Source: Bryopsis sp. KO-2023
Lineage: Eukaryota > Chlorophyta > Ulvophyceae > Bryopsidales > Bryopsidaceae
Direction: 5' to 3'
NCBI GenBank assembly: GCA_030272585.1
Contig: BSYQ01000005.1
Location: 1,674,001-1,738,000 of the forward strand
Length of the DNA: 64,000 nt
Part shown: positions 51,001-63,867 of the stretch, piece by piece
Numbering within the stretch: position 1 is the first letter of the stretch
Layout of the letters: each line of letters opens with the position of its first letter
Made by a program: the position numbers and the translations under genes
The notes under the pieces: generated by a model
Database searches by the model: none
Seen by the model: the letters and a program-made list of their open reading frames with translations, nothing else
Told to the model about the DNA's origin: nothing

Positions 51001-54000
51001 CCCCCCCCCTTTCCGATGTCTGACCAGCAATCCCCCCCCCCCCCCCCCGAAAAAAGATATTTTCAGGGATTTCGAGGTAATATCCTCACTCAATTCTTAT
51101 GGGTTGGGAGTCAGACAGGGAAAACATCGTGGGCACCAAACCTGAAAAGTGTTTTTCCCTCGATAAAAATGGCTTTCCACATTCCTCCAAGCCACGACGA
51201 ATCGATCATCCTGCTGGCTCCACCTGACCTCCCCCCCACTGGAGGGGTCCAAATCCGAAAACAGGGCGCTGATTCTCAAAGCGTTGAAATGATTGGCGAG
51301 GCTGGGATCGTACGACAGCACGGCTTTCCCAAAAGTGATTTGCCCGTTTGGATTCACGTACAAGGAGCCAAACGGCTTTCCAAAAAACGGAAATTCAGCG
51401 TTGCCTGAAACAAGAGCCCTATGAACACATTCGTTCAGTCCATCTCAGTTGGAAATGCAGTTGAGGTTTCTTTTCTATTGAGATTTTGAGAATCTGGAAC
51501 GGGCTAGTTTGCGGCGAAGGACACCGATTCTGGTGCGTTCGCTTTCTGAAAATTTGCCTGCCCTCTCCAGTCCCCCCCACATATTTCAGGAAAAAAAAAA
51601 CCCCAAAAAAACCAAGTTGCTAATCGCTGAAGTTGAAATTTAGCTTCCCCTCTGTGTTCAATCGCTGGTGGGGCTTGGATTGGAGCTGAACTAAAAATAG
51701 CACCGGCAATGCCTACCGTCGTACTCGAATGATCAATGACAGACTATGACAAATTTTTGAAAAAAGAAGGGCTGACTAGATTGACGAGGTGCCCCTTGTC
51801 TTGTTCATATTCTATAATCCATAATTTTTATTCTACCTTGCAGAGCGATTCGTGTGGAGCGCTCCCCAGGTTTGAAGTCGATCTTTCTGCCGTTGGTCCA
51901 GTCAGCCGGAGCTCTAGGAATGGGGTGGCGGCAAACTGAATAAAAAGACCCATCCGATTGTTTTGACATTCTCGGGGAGAAAATCAACGATGCGTGGTCC
52001 AGATTGAATCGGAGGTTGAACATCTGGGCGGCACCCGCTAGCATTGGCACTCTCCTTTCCACCACATCGAAGAAATTCAAAGGGACTGGAATTTGTGGGG
52101 GTTTGAGCAGCTGGGGGGAAAACAATCAAAAACAAGGAGTGGGTGGGTGGTTCAGCATTTCTCGAAAAAAAAAAAAATGAATAAAAGAAACCCGACCGGA
52201 GCGTTGCAGGCATTTTTAAATCAGTTCACAACACAAGCTGTGTCACTTCTGTTTTATTATCGTTGCCGTTTTGATTTTTTTGATTTTTTTTTTCTTCACT
52301 TGCGGTTTTTAGTTAGCTCTGGAAATTTGAATTCATTATAGAGATAGGAATAAGGGATCCCTGGCCAGGTTTTTGAACGGAAAATTTGCTTTGTCAGACT
52401 TGTTAGGGTTTTCTTCCAACACACCTCAAGAGCTCGTGCAATGTTCAACCGGCCCCCACTCGACACAACTTTTTTTAAATCAGGGACGGTATCGACGCTC
52501 TCTAGAAGGATCTTTTTCAGTTGTGAACCGGACAACTTCCCACCGGATGCACTCAAAAGTAAGGCGGCTGCACCTGAAATTCATATTTGATAACGGTCCG
52601 TTCAGGGAAAATTAGGAATTGTATCGCCGGAAACATTGTCCAAAAAAAAAGGGAGGGGGGGAGTTCTTACAGTCGGTACCTTGCAAGACATTGCAGATGA
52701 GTAATGGTGATGGTGATGGTAACGGTAACAGTAATGGTAACAGTAATGGTAATTCTATCGGTAATGGTAATGGTGATGGTCTGCCCCCCCCCAAAAAAAA
52801 ACAAACAAAAAACACCACCACCGCTACAGAAAGAGGAAATGCAACATACCTGCCACATGAGGGACGGCCATCGATGTTCCAGTGTCTGACCTGAAACCCC
52901 CCGGAACCGTGCTCAAAATATTATGCCCTGGGGCAAGGATATCCACCGTCAGGTTTCCAAAATTACTGAACGGACTCAATTGATCGCCTTCGTCGCTGGA
53001 CCCCACAGAAATCACCACAGAATGATTGTAGTTTGCTGGATATGTTGGAAACAAATCGTTGTCCAGCCCTTCGTTTCCGGACGCCGCCACAAAGAGTTGC
53101 CCCTTGTTTTCTGCTTTCTGTTTTTTTTTTTCCAGGTGGAAAAACAGAGAAGGAAAGAAAAAGCAATCCGAGTGTGGAAAAAACAAAACAAAAAACCACT
53201 TTGAAATCAAATGGCGAGGGAGAATGATAAAACATGAGTGAAAAATAAGCCAATAAGCCACACCCACACGAAAAAGCAAGGGGGGGGGAGAACAGCATGC
53301 AAGGAAAACACAGTCAAAAAAGAGTTTTTTTGCCATTGGGATGAATTGGGCATGTAGAATGGAAAAGGATGTGAAGTGCAGGTTAAATTTCCATTATAAA
53401 ATTGATCGATTCTGTAATTTTCAGCATTTGTTCTGGTGAACGTCCATCCATACAGCAATGCATTCATAGAGATTTTTCTTCAAATTCATGTAGATTTTAA
53501 ACTGGCTTAAAAAATTTGAACCACTACACATTATGGGATCTTTTTTTCTAATATACCTTACGATTTCAAATTAGCGCTGCAGTTCATGAACCTATTCTTA
53601 CTCTTTTCCATCAAAAAAATCAATTTTTACCTTCTTTTTTTTTTTTTGGAGGGGGGGCAAAAGAAATTTTCTGTATTACAGCTACAGCAAAAAATTCAAT
53701 TAAATCCACCCCACGAAATCCTCCCCATAGTTTATCGATGATTTTCGACAGCAAAACGGTCAGCCGCCTGCTTACCTTGAGTGCGACATCCAAACATTTC
53801 GAGTATCGCTGGTGCCCGTAAGAATTCGACGTGATATCGGCTCCCATTTGCAGCGAATAATCCAAACATTTGACGGCATCCGATAAAGACCCCCCTCCAA
53901 ACTTGTCCATGAATTTGCATGCCATTATTTTCACATGGTGGTTGATTCCCGAGATCCCTCTGCTGTTATTTCCAATCGCTCCAATGATTCCGGCAATGTG

Positions 54001-55282
54001 AGTTCCATGCCCATGGTCATCGAACGGATCCCCATCCTCGTTTTTGAAATCGTATCCATAGTAGTCATCCACATAACCTTTTTTTTTTAAATATGTTTTG
54101 TTTCAATGTTTTCGGCGGAGCCACACACACACACACAAAAAATAAATAATAAAAAATAAATAAATATTAGGAATCGGAAAAAAAAAGGGTTGGAAGCTTT
54201 GTCAAAAAAAACAAAAACAAAAAAAAACCTCGGATGTATGGATATGAATACGTAAACGTGCATGTTCCAGCTATTGAGCCAGTTTCGGCAGAATGAATGG
54301 TCGTTTCCTTTTTTCCTGCTAAATATAAACAAATAAATAAAAGTCATTTGTAATCCAGAGTTCCAAAGATTCAGTTAATTCTCCTATATACGAAAAAAAA
54401 AAACTATTTTCTGTTTCTTTTTTTTTTACCGTTTTGATCATCGTCGATTCCGTTCCCTGGAATTTCCCCTTCGTTGACCCACATATTGTTCCAGAGCTCC
54501 GGATGATTGTAGTCTATGCCGGTGTCTATGACAGTCACCACTACTCTCTGGGATCCGGTCGAGCGATTCCATGCATCCTCGGCTCCGATTTGCCGTAAAT
54601 TCCATTGCTCCGGAAATCGAACATCATTCGGGGTCGCCAAAAGGTTCAATTGCATGTCTTCCTCGACGCATTCGATGATCTCTGATAAACCCAAAAAAAT
54701 TAACAATCGATGCGTTTGAATTACCATTATACATTACTCTTTTTCCATGGAAAAGTCAGACAATCCAGATGGAGTCCTTTTGCTACTAGAGTTCATTTGC
54801 TGAAAAACATTGGGAATTTGATATTATATCCTTGTTTTATGTACCAACATTTGTACATTTCTAGTGGTGGTTTTTTCAAGGGCTGTGGTAAAACCAACAC
54901 ACGAGCATCACCTGTCGGTTATAACAAAAAAAAGGGTGAAAAAAATCGCCCAACTTCATACAGCAAAAAAACATTTCCCAGTCATTGTCGAAATTCCCAG
55001 CAGAATTTTTTTCTTCTTCACAGTGAGGAAAAAGAGTCGACCCCTACCTGAGCAATTGGCCAATTTTTCAGCGATTCGATGCTTCGTGGTTTCATCCCTG
55101 ACATTGAATATCGACAAGCCGACCGATTTCCCCACGAAATGCAGCTGAATGTCGTCAACCCCACAGTCTGGATTTTTAGAGGATGGGGAATTTGCACTTG
55201 AATGCATGCCAGCCCCAGAAACCATCGACTCTTTAAATTTGATGATAATTTTGTTTTCAGGAGCGGACATGTCGCTCCATAC
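48011..55282 (-). CDS. Large secreted-type subtilase (S8 serine protease) with C-terminal beta domains (5' exon missing)
   Basis: Eleven phase-consistent exons in transcript order: 55282-55048, 54681-54430, 54077-53776, 53117-52850, 52573-52425, 52110-51837, 51404-51142, 50953-50499, 49512-48952, 48840-48526 and 48395-48011 (TGA), totalling 1,152 codons plus a missing 5' exon. A propeptide-like N-region (KIIIKFKES) precedes the S8 catalytic domain. The triad is intact: Asp in [14 protein letters not shown], His in [14 protein letters not shown], Ser in [11 protein letters not shown], with the oxyanion Asn in AASGNEG. A nidogen-like segment follows ([40 protein letters not shown]). Ig-like beta domains end the protein ([18 protein letters not shown]). 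It probably acts outside the cell or in the secretory route. The signal-peptide exon is expected between 55283 and 55850; MPVLLFFLGN near 55645 is a candidate but its phase does not fit. Confidence 0.88.
52702..52780. repeat. Imperfect GGTGAT/GGTAAT hexamer repeat in a subtilase intron
   Basis: Tandem GGTGAT, GGTAAC, AGTAAT and GGTAAT units run through the intron between the fourth and fifth recognised subtilase exons. A simple-sequence repeat with no coding role. Confidence 0.8.
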
Positions 55283-56153
55283 CTTGACAAAAAAAAAACC
55301 AGAGTTTTGTACTTTTGCTCATACTTTTAATCGTATTTTTAATCGATTCCACGCAGATTCTGAAAACAATGCTCATCATTAGGATTGGCAAAGTTGTTTA
55401 AAAAAAAGGATTAACCATAGTTCGTTTCGTTTTGGATGCATCCAAAAACTCAGTTGTATGGCGATCAATGGCCATAACTGAATTTTCGAAATGCATTCTA
55501 AACGAAACGAAAATATTGTATCGACTTCTCGGTGGTGTTCCATTTCCTTCGATCGTAAATTGACGTTTTTTGGGAAAACGCAATCATAACGCCCCTTACC
55601 ATCGTAAAGTTCGCAATTGCCCAGAAAAAAAAGTAACACCGGCATCTTCTTTCAGAAACAACCATTTTCTTCCCGAGCCGCATAAACGCAGGGTGGGCAA
55701 GTCGAATAGGGTTTAGTATTTCCAGATTGGGTCGGATTTGTTTAATCCAATTAAATCGCGGAAAAAAAAGAATTAAAAGTTGAGAAATTATAAAATATTT
55801 AACCTCAGTTTCTGGCATCGAGGAGTTTTCGACTTTTTTTTCGCGCGCGTTTCCCAGCGCTCCATTTTCGCGGACGGCTTTCTTTCGCCGAAGGGAGCTT
55901 GGTGTCGGGATTCAGCGAGGGCAGTATAGATTCAACGTAGGTCAGGCGCTGTCTATTTGAAAGGAACGAAAGAGAACGAGCTGTGGATCGCAGCGACGCG
56001 TGCGGTTTTCTTGGAAGTCAAAAAGAGGACACCTGTAGCTCGGATTTGACACCGTCGATGAAGTTCGTGTTGATCTGACCTGGTTGGTGCTTGACTAGCG
56101 CCGCCTTTCCGCTCACGACGCCTTTCGTTCCCGGATCGGAACCGTCGAAGTCG
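55283..56153. other. Divergent promoter region, subtilase and second kinesin
   Basis: The two genes diverge here. It should contain the subtilase signal-peptide exon and both promoters. The part from 55840 to 56090 is more GC-rich than the flanking AT-rich DNA. No motif was assigned. Confidence 0.45.
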
Positions 56154-59100
56154 ATGGTCGTTCGCTTCCCGTGTACAGCTGAGGGATCTATTGCCGATGA
56201 AGGCGAAGAGTCACCTCTTTGCGTCGACGGTTTACACGTCGACGTCGGTTATGAAAACTCTCCCCCATCGACTCAACAGAACACGAGCAAGAAAGATTCG
56301 ACGCAAGAACATGACGCGGGCGTTTCGATAACGGTTGCTGTTCGGTGAGCTCCTCCTTTTTCTCTACCGCCGTTTTGTTGCAAAGAACTCCTTGACGTCG
56401 ACGACGGAGAGTAAAAAAAGGGGGTGTCTAACTTTGTGTTCGTTTCGTTGCTGCACAGGGTTCGTCCGCTCATCGCACGTGAAACTGTGGCAGGCGCCAG
56501 AAATTGCATAGAAACAGGTTCTAGTTTTGGTTAAATTCGCTTTATTGATGAATCTATTTCTTATGCTTGACGTTGCTTTTTCCAAAGTCTGTATTCAACA
56601 AGAGCACAGGAGCTTGGGCATTCAAGGATATCTGGTGTGCAACTAATATCAACAAATATCCACATGTGTGTAACTTCAACGTTGTTTTCGTTTTTTGGGG
56701 TACAGGTGATCAAGAGTGCCTTGTCTTGGGAGGAGATCGGCGATTCGCATTTGATTACCTTTTGGGACCAACATCTTCTCAGGTACAGATTGTTTTCACT
56801 GAACATTCATCAATGGATTGATTTAATACAAATACACTCACTGAAATCGATAAGGATACTCTTCTCGTCTTTGTATCTGGGGAAAATGAAAAACGAGTTC
56901 ATCGAAAATGGACACACAAAAGCTATTCCACAGGCCTTGTTTCAAATCCAACGCGCGCTCCTTTGTAAAAACAAAAGGCTTGCAGGGCGAGGAGCCTAAA
57001 AAATTTACTGACCTCTGCCGCCATTTCTCTTTTTTTTTTTCCTTTCAAAACACTGCTCATGAGAACAACGTTTGCAAGCTCAAAGGACAGCTCGCTCGTT
57101 TTTCTTATCTACGAGTTGCGTGTTTGCTCGACAGGCGGATGTGTACAACAAATGCGTGACAAAGCTCCTCGATGGGTGTTTCAAAGGATACAACGCCACT
57201 GTGCTGGCATATGGGCAAACAGGCTCTGGGAAAACTTTCACCATGGGAACAGGCCACCAGAGTAGCAATTCAAACGAACTGACTGGCATTGTACCACGGC
57301 TTATCAGGTTGGCTTGCTCAGTGCTCAAAAGTCGCAAGGGGAGATCTCATATTTGCTCACAGTCCCAACAGACCAAGACGATCTTGGCAACGTTCTGTGT
57401 TTCTTCCAAAAAGTGGGGATTTAATTCATGTGTGTGTGTACTTTTCCCAGGGATGTTTTTGATCGAATTGGTGCCCAAGGTCTTAGATACAGTGTCAAAG
57501 TTCAATTTTTGGAAATTCACAACGAAGAAGTGAAGGATCTACTTAGCGATGAAGTGGCAGAAAAGGTAAAGGTGCCCACCAAAAATCAGAATTCAAAATC
57601 TCTGTTTTGAGACTAAGACCGTTGTATAGAAAGTGAACGAATGAACATGTTTTTTGTAGGCGATAGCGATTCGAGAAACTGGAAATGGGCAAATCATGGT
57701 TCTGGGGGCTACGGAGAAGCTTGTCAGCAACACTGCGGCCACGATGGCGTACCTTCGGGATGGTCTCAGCTCACGGGCAACAGGTGAGTTGCCAGGATGA
57801 ACTGAACCCCCCCCCCCCCCCCCCCAAAATGTAAAAGAATTGACTGGAACCAGGGAGGATCCTGGACCTGGGGAAATGAGTCTCATCGACTAGTTGCAAG
57901 GACTGGATTTATGGAGTGGGTTTTTGTTTGCAACGAAGGGGAAACTCTTCTCAATCGTGATTCAAGTCGTTCTCACGCTATCTTCACGATCATTTTGCAC
58001 CACAAGACTGGCGAGACAAAGGACGGGATGCAGGAAGTACAGACGGCCAAATTCCATTTGGTAGACCTGGCTGGATCTGAAAGAGCGAAAAAAAGCGGCG
58101 CTACTGGAAAGAGGCTGAAAGAAACAGTGCACATTAACCAGGTGAGCACCGCTTCCCCACTTGTGAAAATGTGGAAGTCGTCTTGCTGGTTGGGAACCGT
58201 TCGTGGATTCGAAGTTCGACTCGTTGTTTTGCGCCGGATAGAAATCTGAATCTGTGTGATGGACCAGGGATTGCTTGCTTTGGGCAACGTCATAAGTGCT
58301 CTGGGCGACGAGCCAAAGCGGGGTCATGTGCCGTATCGAGAGTCAAAACTAACAAGGCTGCTGCAGGATTCTCTGGGGGGCAATTCGAAGACTTGCTTTT
58401 TGGCGTGTGTGAGCAGTGGAGACGACAGTTTTGATGAAACGCTGAACGTGTTGAAATACGCTGACAGAGCGAAGAGTATCCGCAACAAGCCGACGGTTAA
58501 CAAACAACTGCGCGAATTCAGTCCAGACATCAACGCTGAAATTCTATCCCTTCAGTTGAGACTGCTGAAAGAGTATTTGCTGGACTTGAGAGGCAGCGAA
58601 ACAGCTGTTCCTGATCTTATTCTCGAAGATTGGGAGGGTGTGCAATCAACCCAAATACTAGAAGAGCTGAAGCTGTGTGAGACAAACCTGCGAGGTGAAA
58701 AAAAGAAGCAAACTGGAACAAGAGAGATTATTCATATTTGGGGGGAATAGACACATTTTTTTCTCATAGAAAAATTTGGTAGGAAAAAAATTGTAGGAGT
58801 AGCAAAAAGGGCGTCATTGTCTTTGAGGGTTGGGGAATGAAGCTGTGCGGACTGGTACTATCCCAGGATTTCGTTCCTTTAAATTTATAAATTAATTAAG
58901 TAATTACTTGTTCGTTGTGTTGAAGGGCCAGGAAGTAAACATTCTACAGCCTCATGCACGGTTGCTAACATGAGGACAGAAATGGATTCCCAAAAGTCGA
59001 TCATTCAGGAACAAGACGAAGAGATAAACAGGGTTCGATCGCATTTGGAGGAAGTGCGCGAACATAACAGATCCCTGCAGACTGACATTGATGCTTGTGC

Positions 59101-62100
59101 GAAATGCCAATTCGGAATTCTGCAAGAAGTGAAGAATCTCGAAGCGAGCGGAAAGATATCGTCACATGCTAGGTATTAGCAGGGTAAGGACCTTGTGTCG
59201 TCCAGGAAAACTAAACACATATTTTTCTCTTTTTTTATTGTAGGTTTGTTGTTGTGGAACGTCTTGAAGCTGAACTCAAACACTAGGCAACATATTTCAC
59301 ATGATTCCGGAGAAAAGGTGCAGCGAGATCTGGCCTCCAGACTTGATACGGTTTCCATGTTTGTGCAGCTCAATGATTCTTGGACATATTCCCGATGTCC
59401 AGCTTGCGAGCTCCAAGGATGCAGGGGAGTCCGTCGTCAAAGAGAAAAACCCGACCCCATTGAGGTATAACTCAAATCAGCACCAAAGGTAAGATATCCT
59501 GACCTTACCAATACTTCTGACGTATTAACAGCCCTACCGACCAAAAGCAAATACTGAAGGAAAGTGGTTGAAGCTCTCAGGATTCTGGAAGCCAAAATTC
59601 GCCAGCGTGACGCTGAGCTCACCAGGATTCGCCACGAGCTGGAGGAGGCCCAGAATCTGCTTGATGGAGATGAGACGCTCTTTGCAGAAAAAACCACGGA
59701 AATTGAGCATCTGAACCAGGCTCTCGATGAGATGCATCAACTTGAGGCGGCCCACGAAAAGAGACACCAGGAGGAAGTCGAACGCTTGAAGCAAGAAATC
59801 GAGGTGTGGAAAGGTCGCGCCGCCTCTGCACAGGCAACTCCAGAGCCTATACAGGCGTGGAAGGAGACAGACGACGAGGTCGTGGAGGGGGCTAGCTTTG
59901 TGATGGATGGTGATATTGAATCCTTTATTAGCGAGACGGACTACAGAGAAGCCGCCGGCGCATCCCTGGTAATTTGAATATCACTGTCAAGTTGGTGCCA
60001 TTTGGCTCTGTCCTACAAGCGGCTTCTAAATCATGTTGTGTTCATGGTCTTAGTTTGGATCGAATTATGCATGCGGAAAATTCGCTGGTCAGGACACAGA
60101 TGGAAGGGTTGCAATGGACAGTGAGCAGAGCGTGAGGTCAGCTTGGCAATCGCAGCTTGCCGACTTGGAAGAAAAAATCGAAGAAAAGGAAAACCACATT
60201 CAGAAGCTTCAAGAGAGTGAAAAAGAAGCGAGGAACCAGTCCCAGCAGTTTCAAGTGAGCCCTTGCTCCAACGGTCACGTTTAGATTAAAATCCCAGTAC
60301 GTAAATTTACGTACTGGGACAGAAAGGTTGATTGCGAGTGTTTGTTCATCAGGCACGGATGGCAGCATTGGAGCAGCACATCGCCACAAAAGAAACCGAG
60401 ATGATCCAGCTGCGGCAGGATTTGGAGGTGGCAGAAAGCGACTGGGTCCGGACTGCTGAGGAGAAAACTCAGATTAGGTTTCAGTACGAAGAAAAGATTG
60501 CCAAGGTAAACGAGCAAATGGCGGCGTTGAAACGGCAACTTGTCGAGCAGCACAGTGTGCGAGCCGAGAAGGAGCGTCTTAGGGCACAGCGACAGGCTCA
60601 AAAGCTGCAGGTAGCGTTTTACACGAAAAGTAACACATATTGAAAATATGCTACTCTTACCTCGCGAGGCTTTCCTTGTCCACCGATCTCCAAAATCTGT
60701 GTCAATCTATGGATATCTATGTGGATAATCTATGGATATGCTCAATAATACGCTGAGAATATATAATATATTTTGAACCGTTTTATGGGGGGATTAGGAC
60801 GAGCTGAGCCGCCACATCCGCGATGTCGCGGGGTTGAAGCAAAAGCTTCAAGAAAAAACTGAGCTGTTCGACAAACGAATGTCGGATCGAAGGAGCGAAC
60901 TCAAAAAGCATCAGCGGGATTCAGACCGAGATCGGAAAAGGATAATGGAACTTGAGGAAGAAAACAAGAAACAGCTTCAAGAGCTCAAGGTATGTGTGAT
61001 TTGGGCTAGACCTTGTCGACAGACAGCCGTTTCGAAGTTGTTCTAACTTTTTTTTTTCCTTGTTGGGAACACGATCGTCAGAGGAAAGATGGACAAGTCG
61101 TAGCTGCTCAACAACGTCTGAGACACCTTGCCATGGACCCCAAAGCTTTGCAAAGCTTTGCTAGAAAGGAGGCGATGCTCACCTTCAGTCGAACCCAGAC
61201 GGCCCGCAACGATCTCGACGTGTTGACGCCCGGACTCGAAACAGATCGCCAGGTAGAATGGTTCGACCGCGAGGTTGAGAAGGTGGTGAGAAAGCGTCAA
61301 GCGGAGCAGGAGCTGCATGGACTGAAAAAAAGGCGACAGCACCTCGTGACGGAAAAAGACGGTCGCTCGAAGGTTCGTTGAAAATTCGTTCAGCTTCCGC
61401 TGCTGCTTGGTGTTGTGTGTGGGAATTTATCACTCCTGTGCATTCCAGGAACGTTCGTTGCTAGACTTGAAGTTGCTGAGAAGACGCCAAGTCGCTCGTA
61501 GAATCGCAGAAAGAGGGAGACAAATACCGCGACATAGAACCGACGAACAGGTGTTTTGACTGTCCTCCACAAAGATGGATATTGTTATCTCGCCAGGAAG
61601 CCGCCGAAAGGCTTGCATCGATTATCGACTTACCCTCAACTTACACAAAGAAAAAAACAGAACAGTTGTTAGAAGTAGCCTTCTTCTAACGCCCAGATCT
61701 ATGTCGACTGCTAGGCGTTGGAGGAACTGGATGATCAAATCGACAGTCTTGGAGCTGAGCTTCAATACGTCGTTGGGGCGATTGTGGAGTGCGAGCGGAA
61801 AGTGGCTTCCTCTCACTCAGCTGCTGAGGGGTTGAGGAGAAGGATTCAGGCTCTTGGAGGAACAGAGGCTCGGAACGTCCTGAGGCGGTGTATTGATGAG
61901 TGGATCTCCGCCAAGACGTCCGAAACTGAAGCTCGCGCCAAGGTATCGATATTTAGTCTGTAGATCATCAACTGGGTGACCTCAGCCGCAGCACTGACAG
62001 TGTTAATTACCCCGATCAGGTCGAAAAGGTGGAGGCGGGACTCAGCGAGTCGAACCGAGAGCTTGACACCGCAAAGAACGCGCTTGCCATTATGCAGACG

Positions 62101-62908
62101 CGAGTGAATGCAACGGGGAAACAGCCGGTGGTGGCAGGTCAGAACGAAAGGAGCCGCCAAACCGAGTCTGCAGCATTTTCGGGTGGTGAAACCGATAACA
62201 GATCCAAGGAGGGCGGGAAAGAAAATACGAATGGTTTGGGGCAAGACGACAAAATGCCGGGAAACACTCTATGTCAGTCAATCAAAGGTTGGGAGGCTTG
62301 CTTCATTATTGTGGCGGCGAAAAGTTGCAGACTTGAAACAGTATACGTTGTTTTCCTTCTCGAGTTGCCCACTGGTTCTTAATTTTCGCTCCAGCGGGGG
62401 TTATTATTGATCTTTTGCTGCGCTCCTGTGAGATCTCCCATCAACTGTTTGCCTCTCGGGTGGATGGATCATTGTTCAGTTTTCGTATCGAGTTCATACA
62501 TTGAAGAGGCGATTGTGGTCCAGCTCTCTCAAGTACCAGTGGAGAAGAATTTTGCCAGCACAAAAATCACGACGTCAAGCAGCGTCTCAAGGAAGCCTTG
62601 GAAATCAAAGGAGAGGGTATCCGTTCCCAGGTCAGCCTTTGTCAATACTTTCTCTCCTAGCCAACGCTGTCTAGCTTGTTTCTTAAGTTAAGTTTCAGCT
62701 GCATGTCTGTGGTGTTTTTTCTGATTTGTCGAATGGATTGCAGGACGGGCTGGGAAAACGGAATCCTGTCACTTCGTCTGGTAGTCTGACTCTTGAATTG
62801 GACAGCTACAAGGCACGTTTGAGAAAGCTTGGAACTCCCGTCAGAATATCTCGCAGCCAGCTCCGTCCAATGTCAGCCGACGATTTACAGGCTGCGCGAA
62901 AAGGTTAA
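56154..62908 (+). CDS. Kinesin-4-like motor protein with long coiled-coil tail
   Basis: Motor exons: 56154-56344, 56459-56517, 56706-56782, 57135-57307, 57451-57565, 57660-57783, 57939-58141 and 58268-58694, all in phase. The start [11 protein letters not shown] precedes ITVAVRVRPL. P-loop GQTGSGKT, switch I SSRSH and switch [10 protein letters not shown] are intact; [20 protein letters not shown] and NKPTVN fit the kinesin-4 group. Tail exons follow at 58926-59172 and, with less certain ends, near 59287-59464, 59564-59970, 60053-60254, 60352-60610, 60798-60990, 61082-61374, 61449-61551, 61715-61942, 62020-62290 and 62514-62630, ending 62745-62908 (TAA). The tail is mostly Glu/Lys/Gln coiled coil with a basic stretch ([17 protein letters not shown]). 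It is a plus-end-type microtubule motor by family. The join between 59172 and 59564 is unresolved. Confidence 0.87.
60292..60319. repeat. Perfect 28-bp palindrome in a kinesin intron
   Basis: TCCCAGTACGTAAA is followed directly by its exact reverse complement TTTACGTACTGGGA, with no spacer, in the intron before the exon at 60352. Confidence 0.9.
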
Positions 62909-63759
62909 AAAAGAGCACAATTTACATCGTTTTTGTAGGAGGGGTTTGTAACACACCAACAGTTTTTCCAGTTCTTCTCTGTGGTATCCTCATGGGGGTG
63001 AAACTGGAATGGTGGAACACCACAATCGGATCGTGCTGGTCAGCCAGACCAGGGGACCAGCAAGATTGGATGAAATTGGTGCTGGTCTGTTTTTCCTCCT
63101 CTACGTTTGCAGATGTCCAAAAAATTCCCAACTGGATCAATTCTCAATTCAGCTCCCTTCCATATATTTGTGGAGTAAGCTGTGCCTTTTCCCTTCCCAT
63201 GACTAGTTGATTCATTTCTTGAAGTGCAATTGTTCCCAAAACCAGATATGAAGGGGGTGTAGTTACAGGACATGAATCCAGTTGTGGCTTTCTGAGAAAG
63301 AAAGCCACAAAAAAGGTCAGAATCACATCAGAATGACACGTCCCTCAACTCAAAGAAACCACCTCTTTCTGAACCATGGCTCAGGGACCATTTTTCTGGG
63401 CTAAAATATGGGTGTTTGTTTTGTTTTGCAAGTTGAATCGAGGTGGATTACAGGGTTCTTTTTTGTCGGAAACTGAACAGCAACCCAAGTTCTGACCATT
63501 GTTATGCCTGAATTATTATTATTATTTTTTTTGGGGGGGGGGAGAAAATTGGAAACTCAACATCAACCCAATTTGAGACAAGGTGGATTACAGTGTATCA
63601 GAGTGATGAGTTCAATGTTACACGACCTACGTTCCTTACAAAAGCACCAACCACAGACCCCCAAAATTTTTACACTACGGATTTTCTTCACGTCCTTACG
63701 AACTTATCTCTTCTCTTCTGGGGTTTTTTTTATCCCCATTTTTTGGTATCGACCCTGAT
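62909..63759. other. Convergent intergenic region
   Basis: Between the kinesin stop and the LHC stop. It holds both 3' UTRs, a T-then-G homopolymer at 63524-63542 and a perfect 12-bp hairpin, TTGTGGCTTTCT/AGAAAGCCACAA with loop GAGAA, at 63282-63310. No gene is supported; the plus-strand 72-codon frame at 62992 has no recognisable domain. Confidence 0.5.
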
Positions 63760-63867
63760 TTACTGTCCAGGAGCGAATTTGGTTGCGTATGCGAATCCGT
63801 TGGCAACCGCTGGGTCTGCGATGTGGTTGGCCCAGTTGGAGACGGGACCCTCACCAGTCTGAACAGC
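63760..63867 (-). CDS. Light-harvesting chlorophyll-binding protein, C-terminal exon (partial)
   Basis: A TTTGCAG acceptor opens a 35-codon last exon reading AVQTGEGPVSNWANHIADP and ending KFAPGQ-stop. This matches the C-terminal end of LHC proteins (Q..VTGKGP..N..DHLADP....A...F.PG), which follows the third membrane helix in thylakoid antenna proteins. The remaining exons lie beyond the right edge; 63868-64000 reads as intron, or possibly more coding sequence, upstream. The identity rests on a short but distinctive motif. It is the best evidence that the organism has a plastid. Confidence 0.75.
   Translation of the reverse strand, partial: AVQTGEGPVSNWANHIADPAVANGFAYATKFAPGQ

Noticed and set aside
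52702..52780. CRISPR-like regular repeat array
   Set aside because: Units are 6 bp, adjacent and degenerate with no spacers; it is a simple-sequence repeat inside an intron of a eukaryotic gene.
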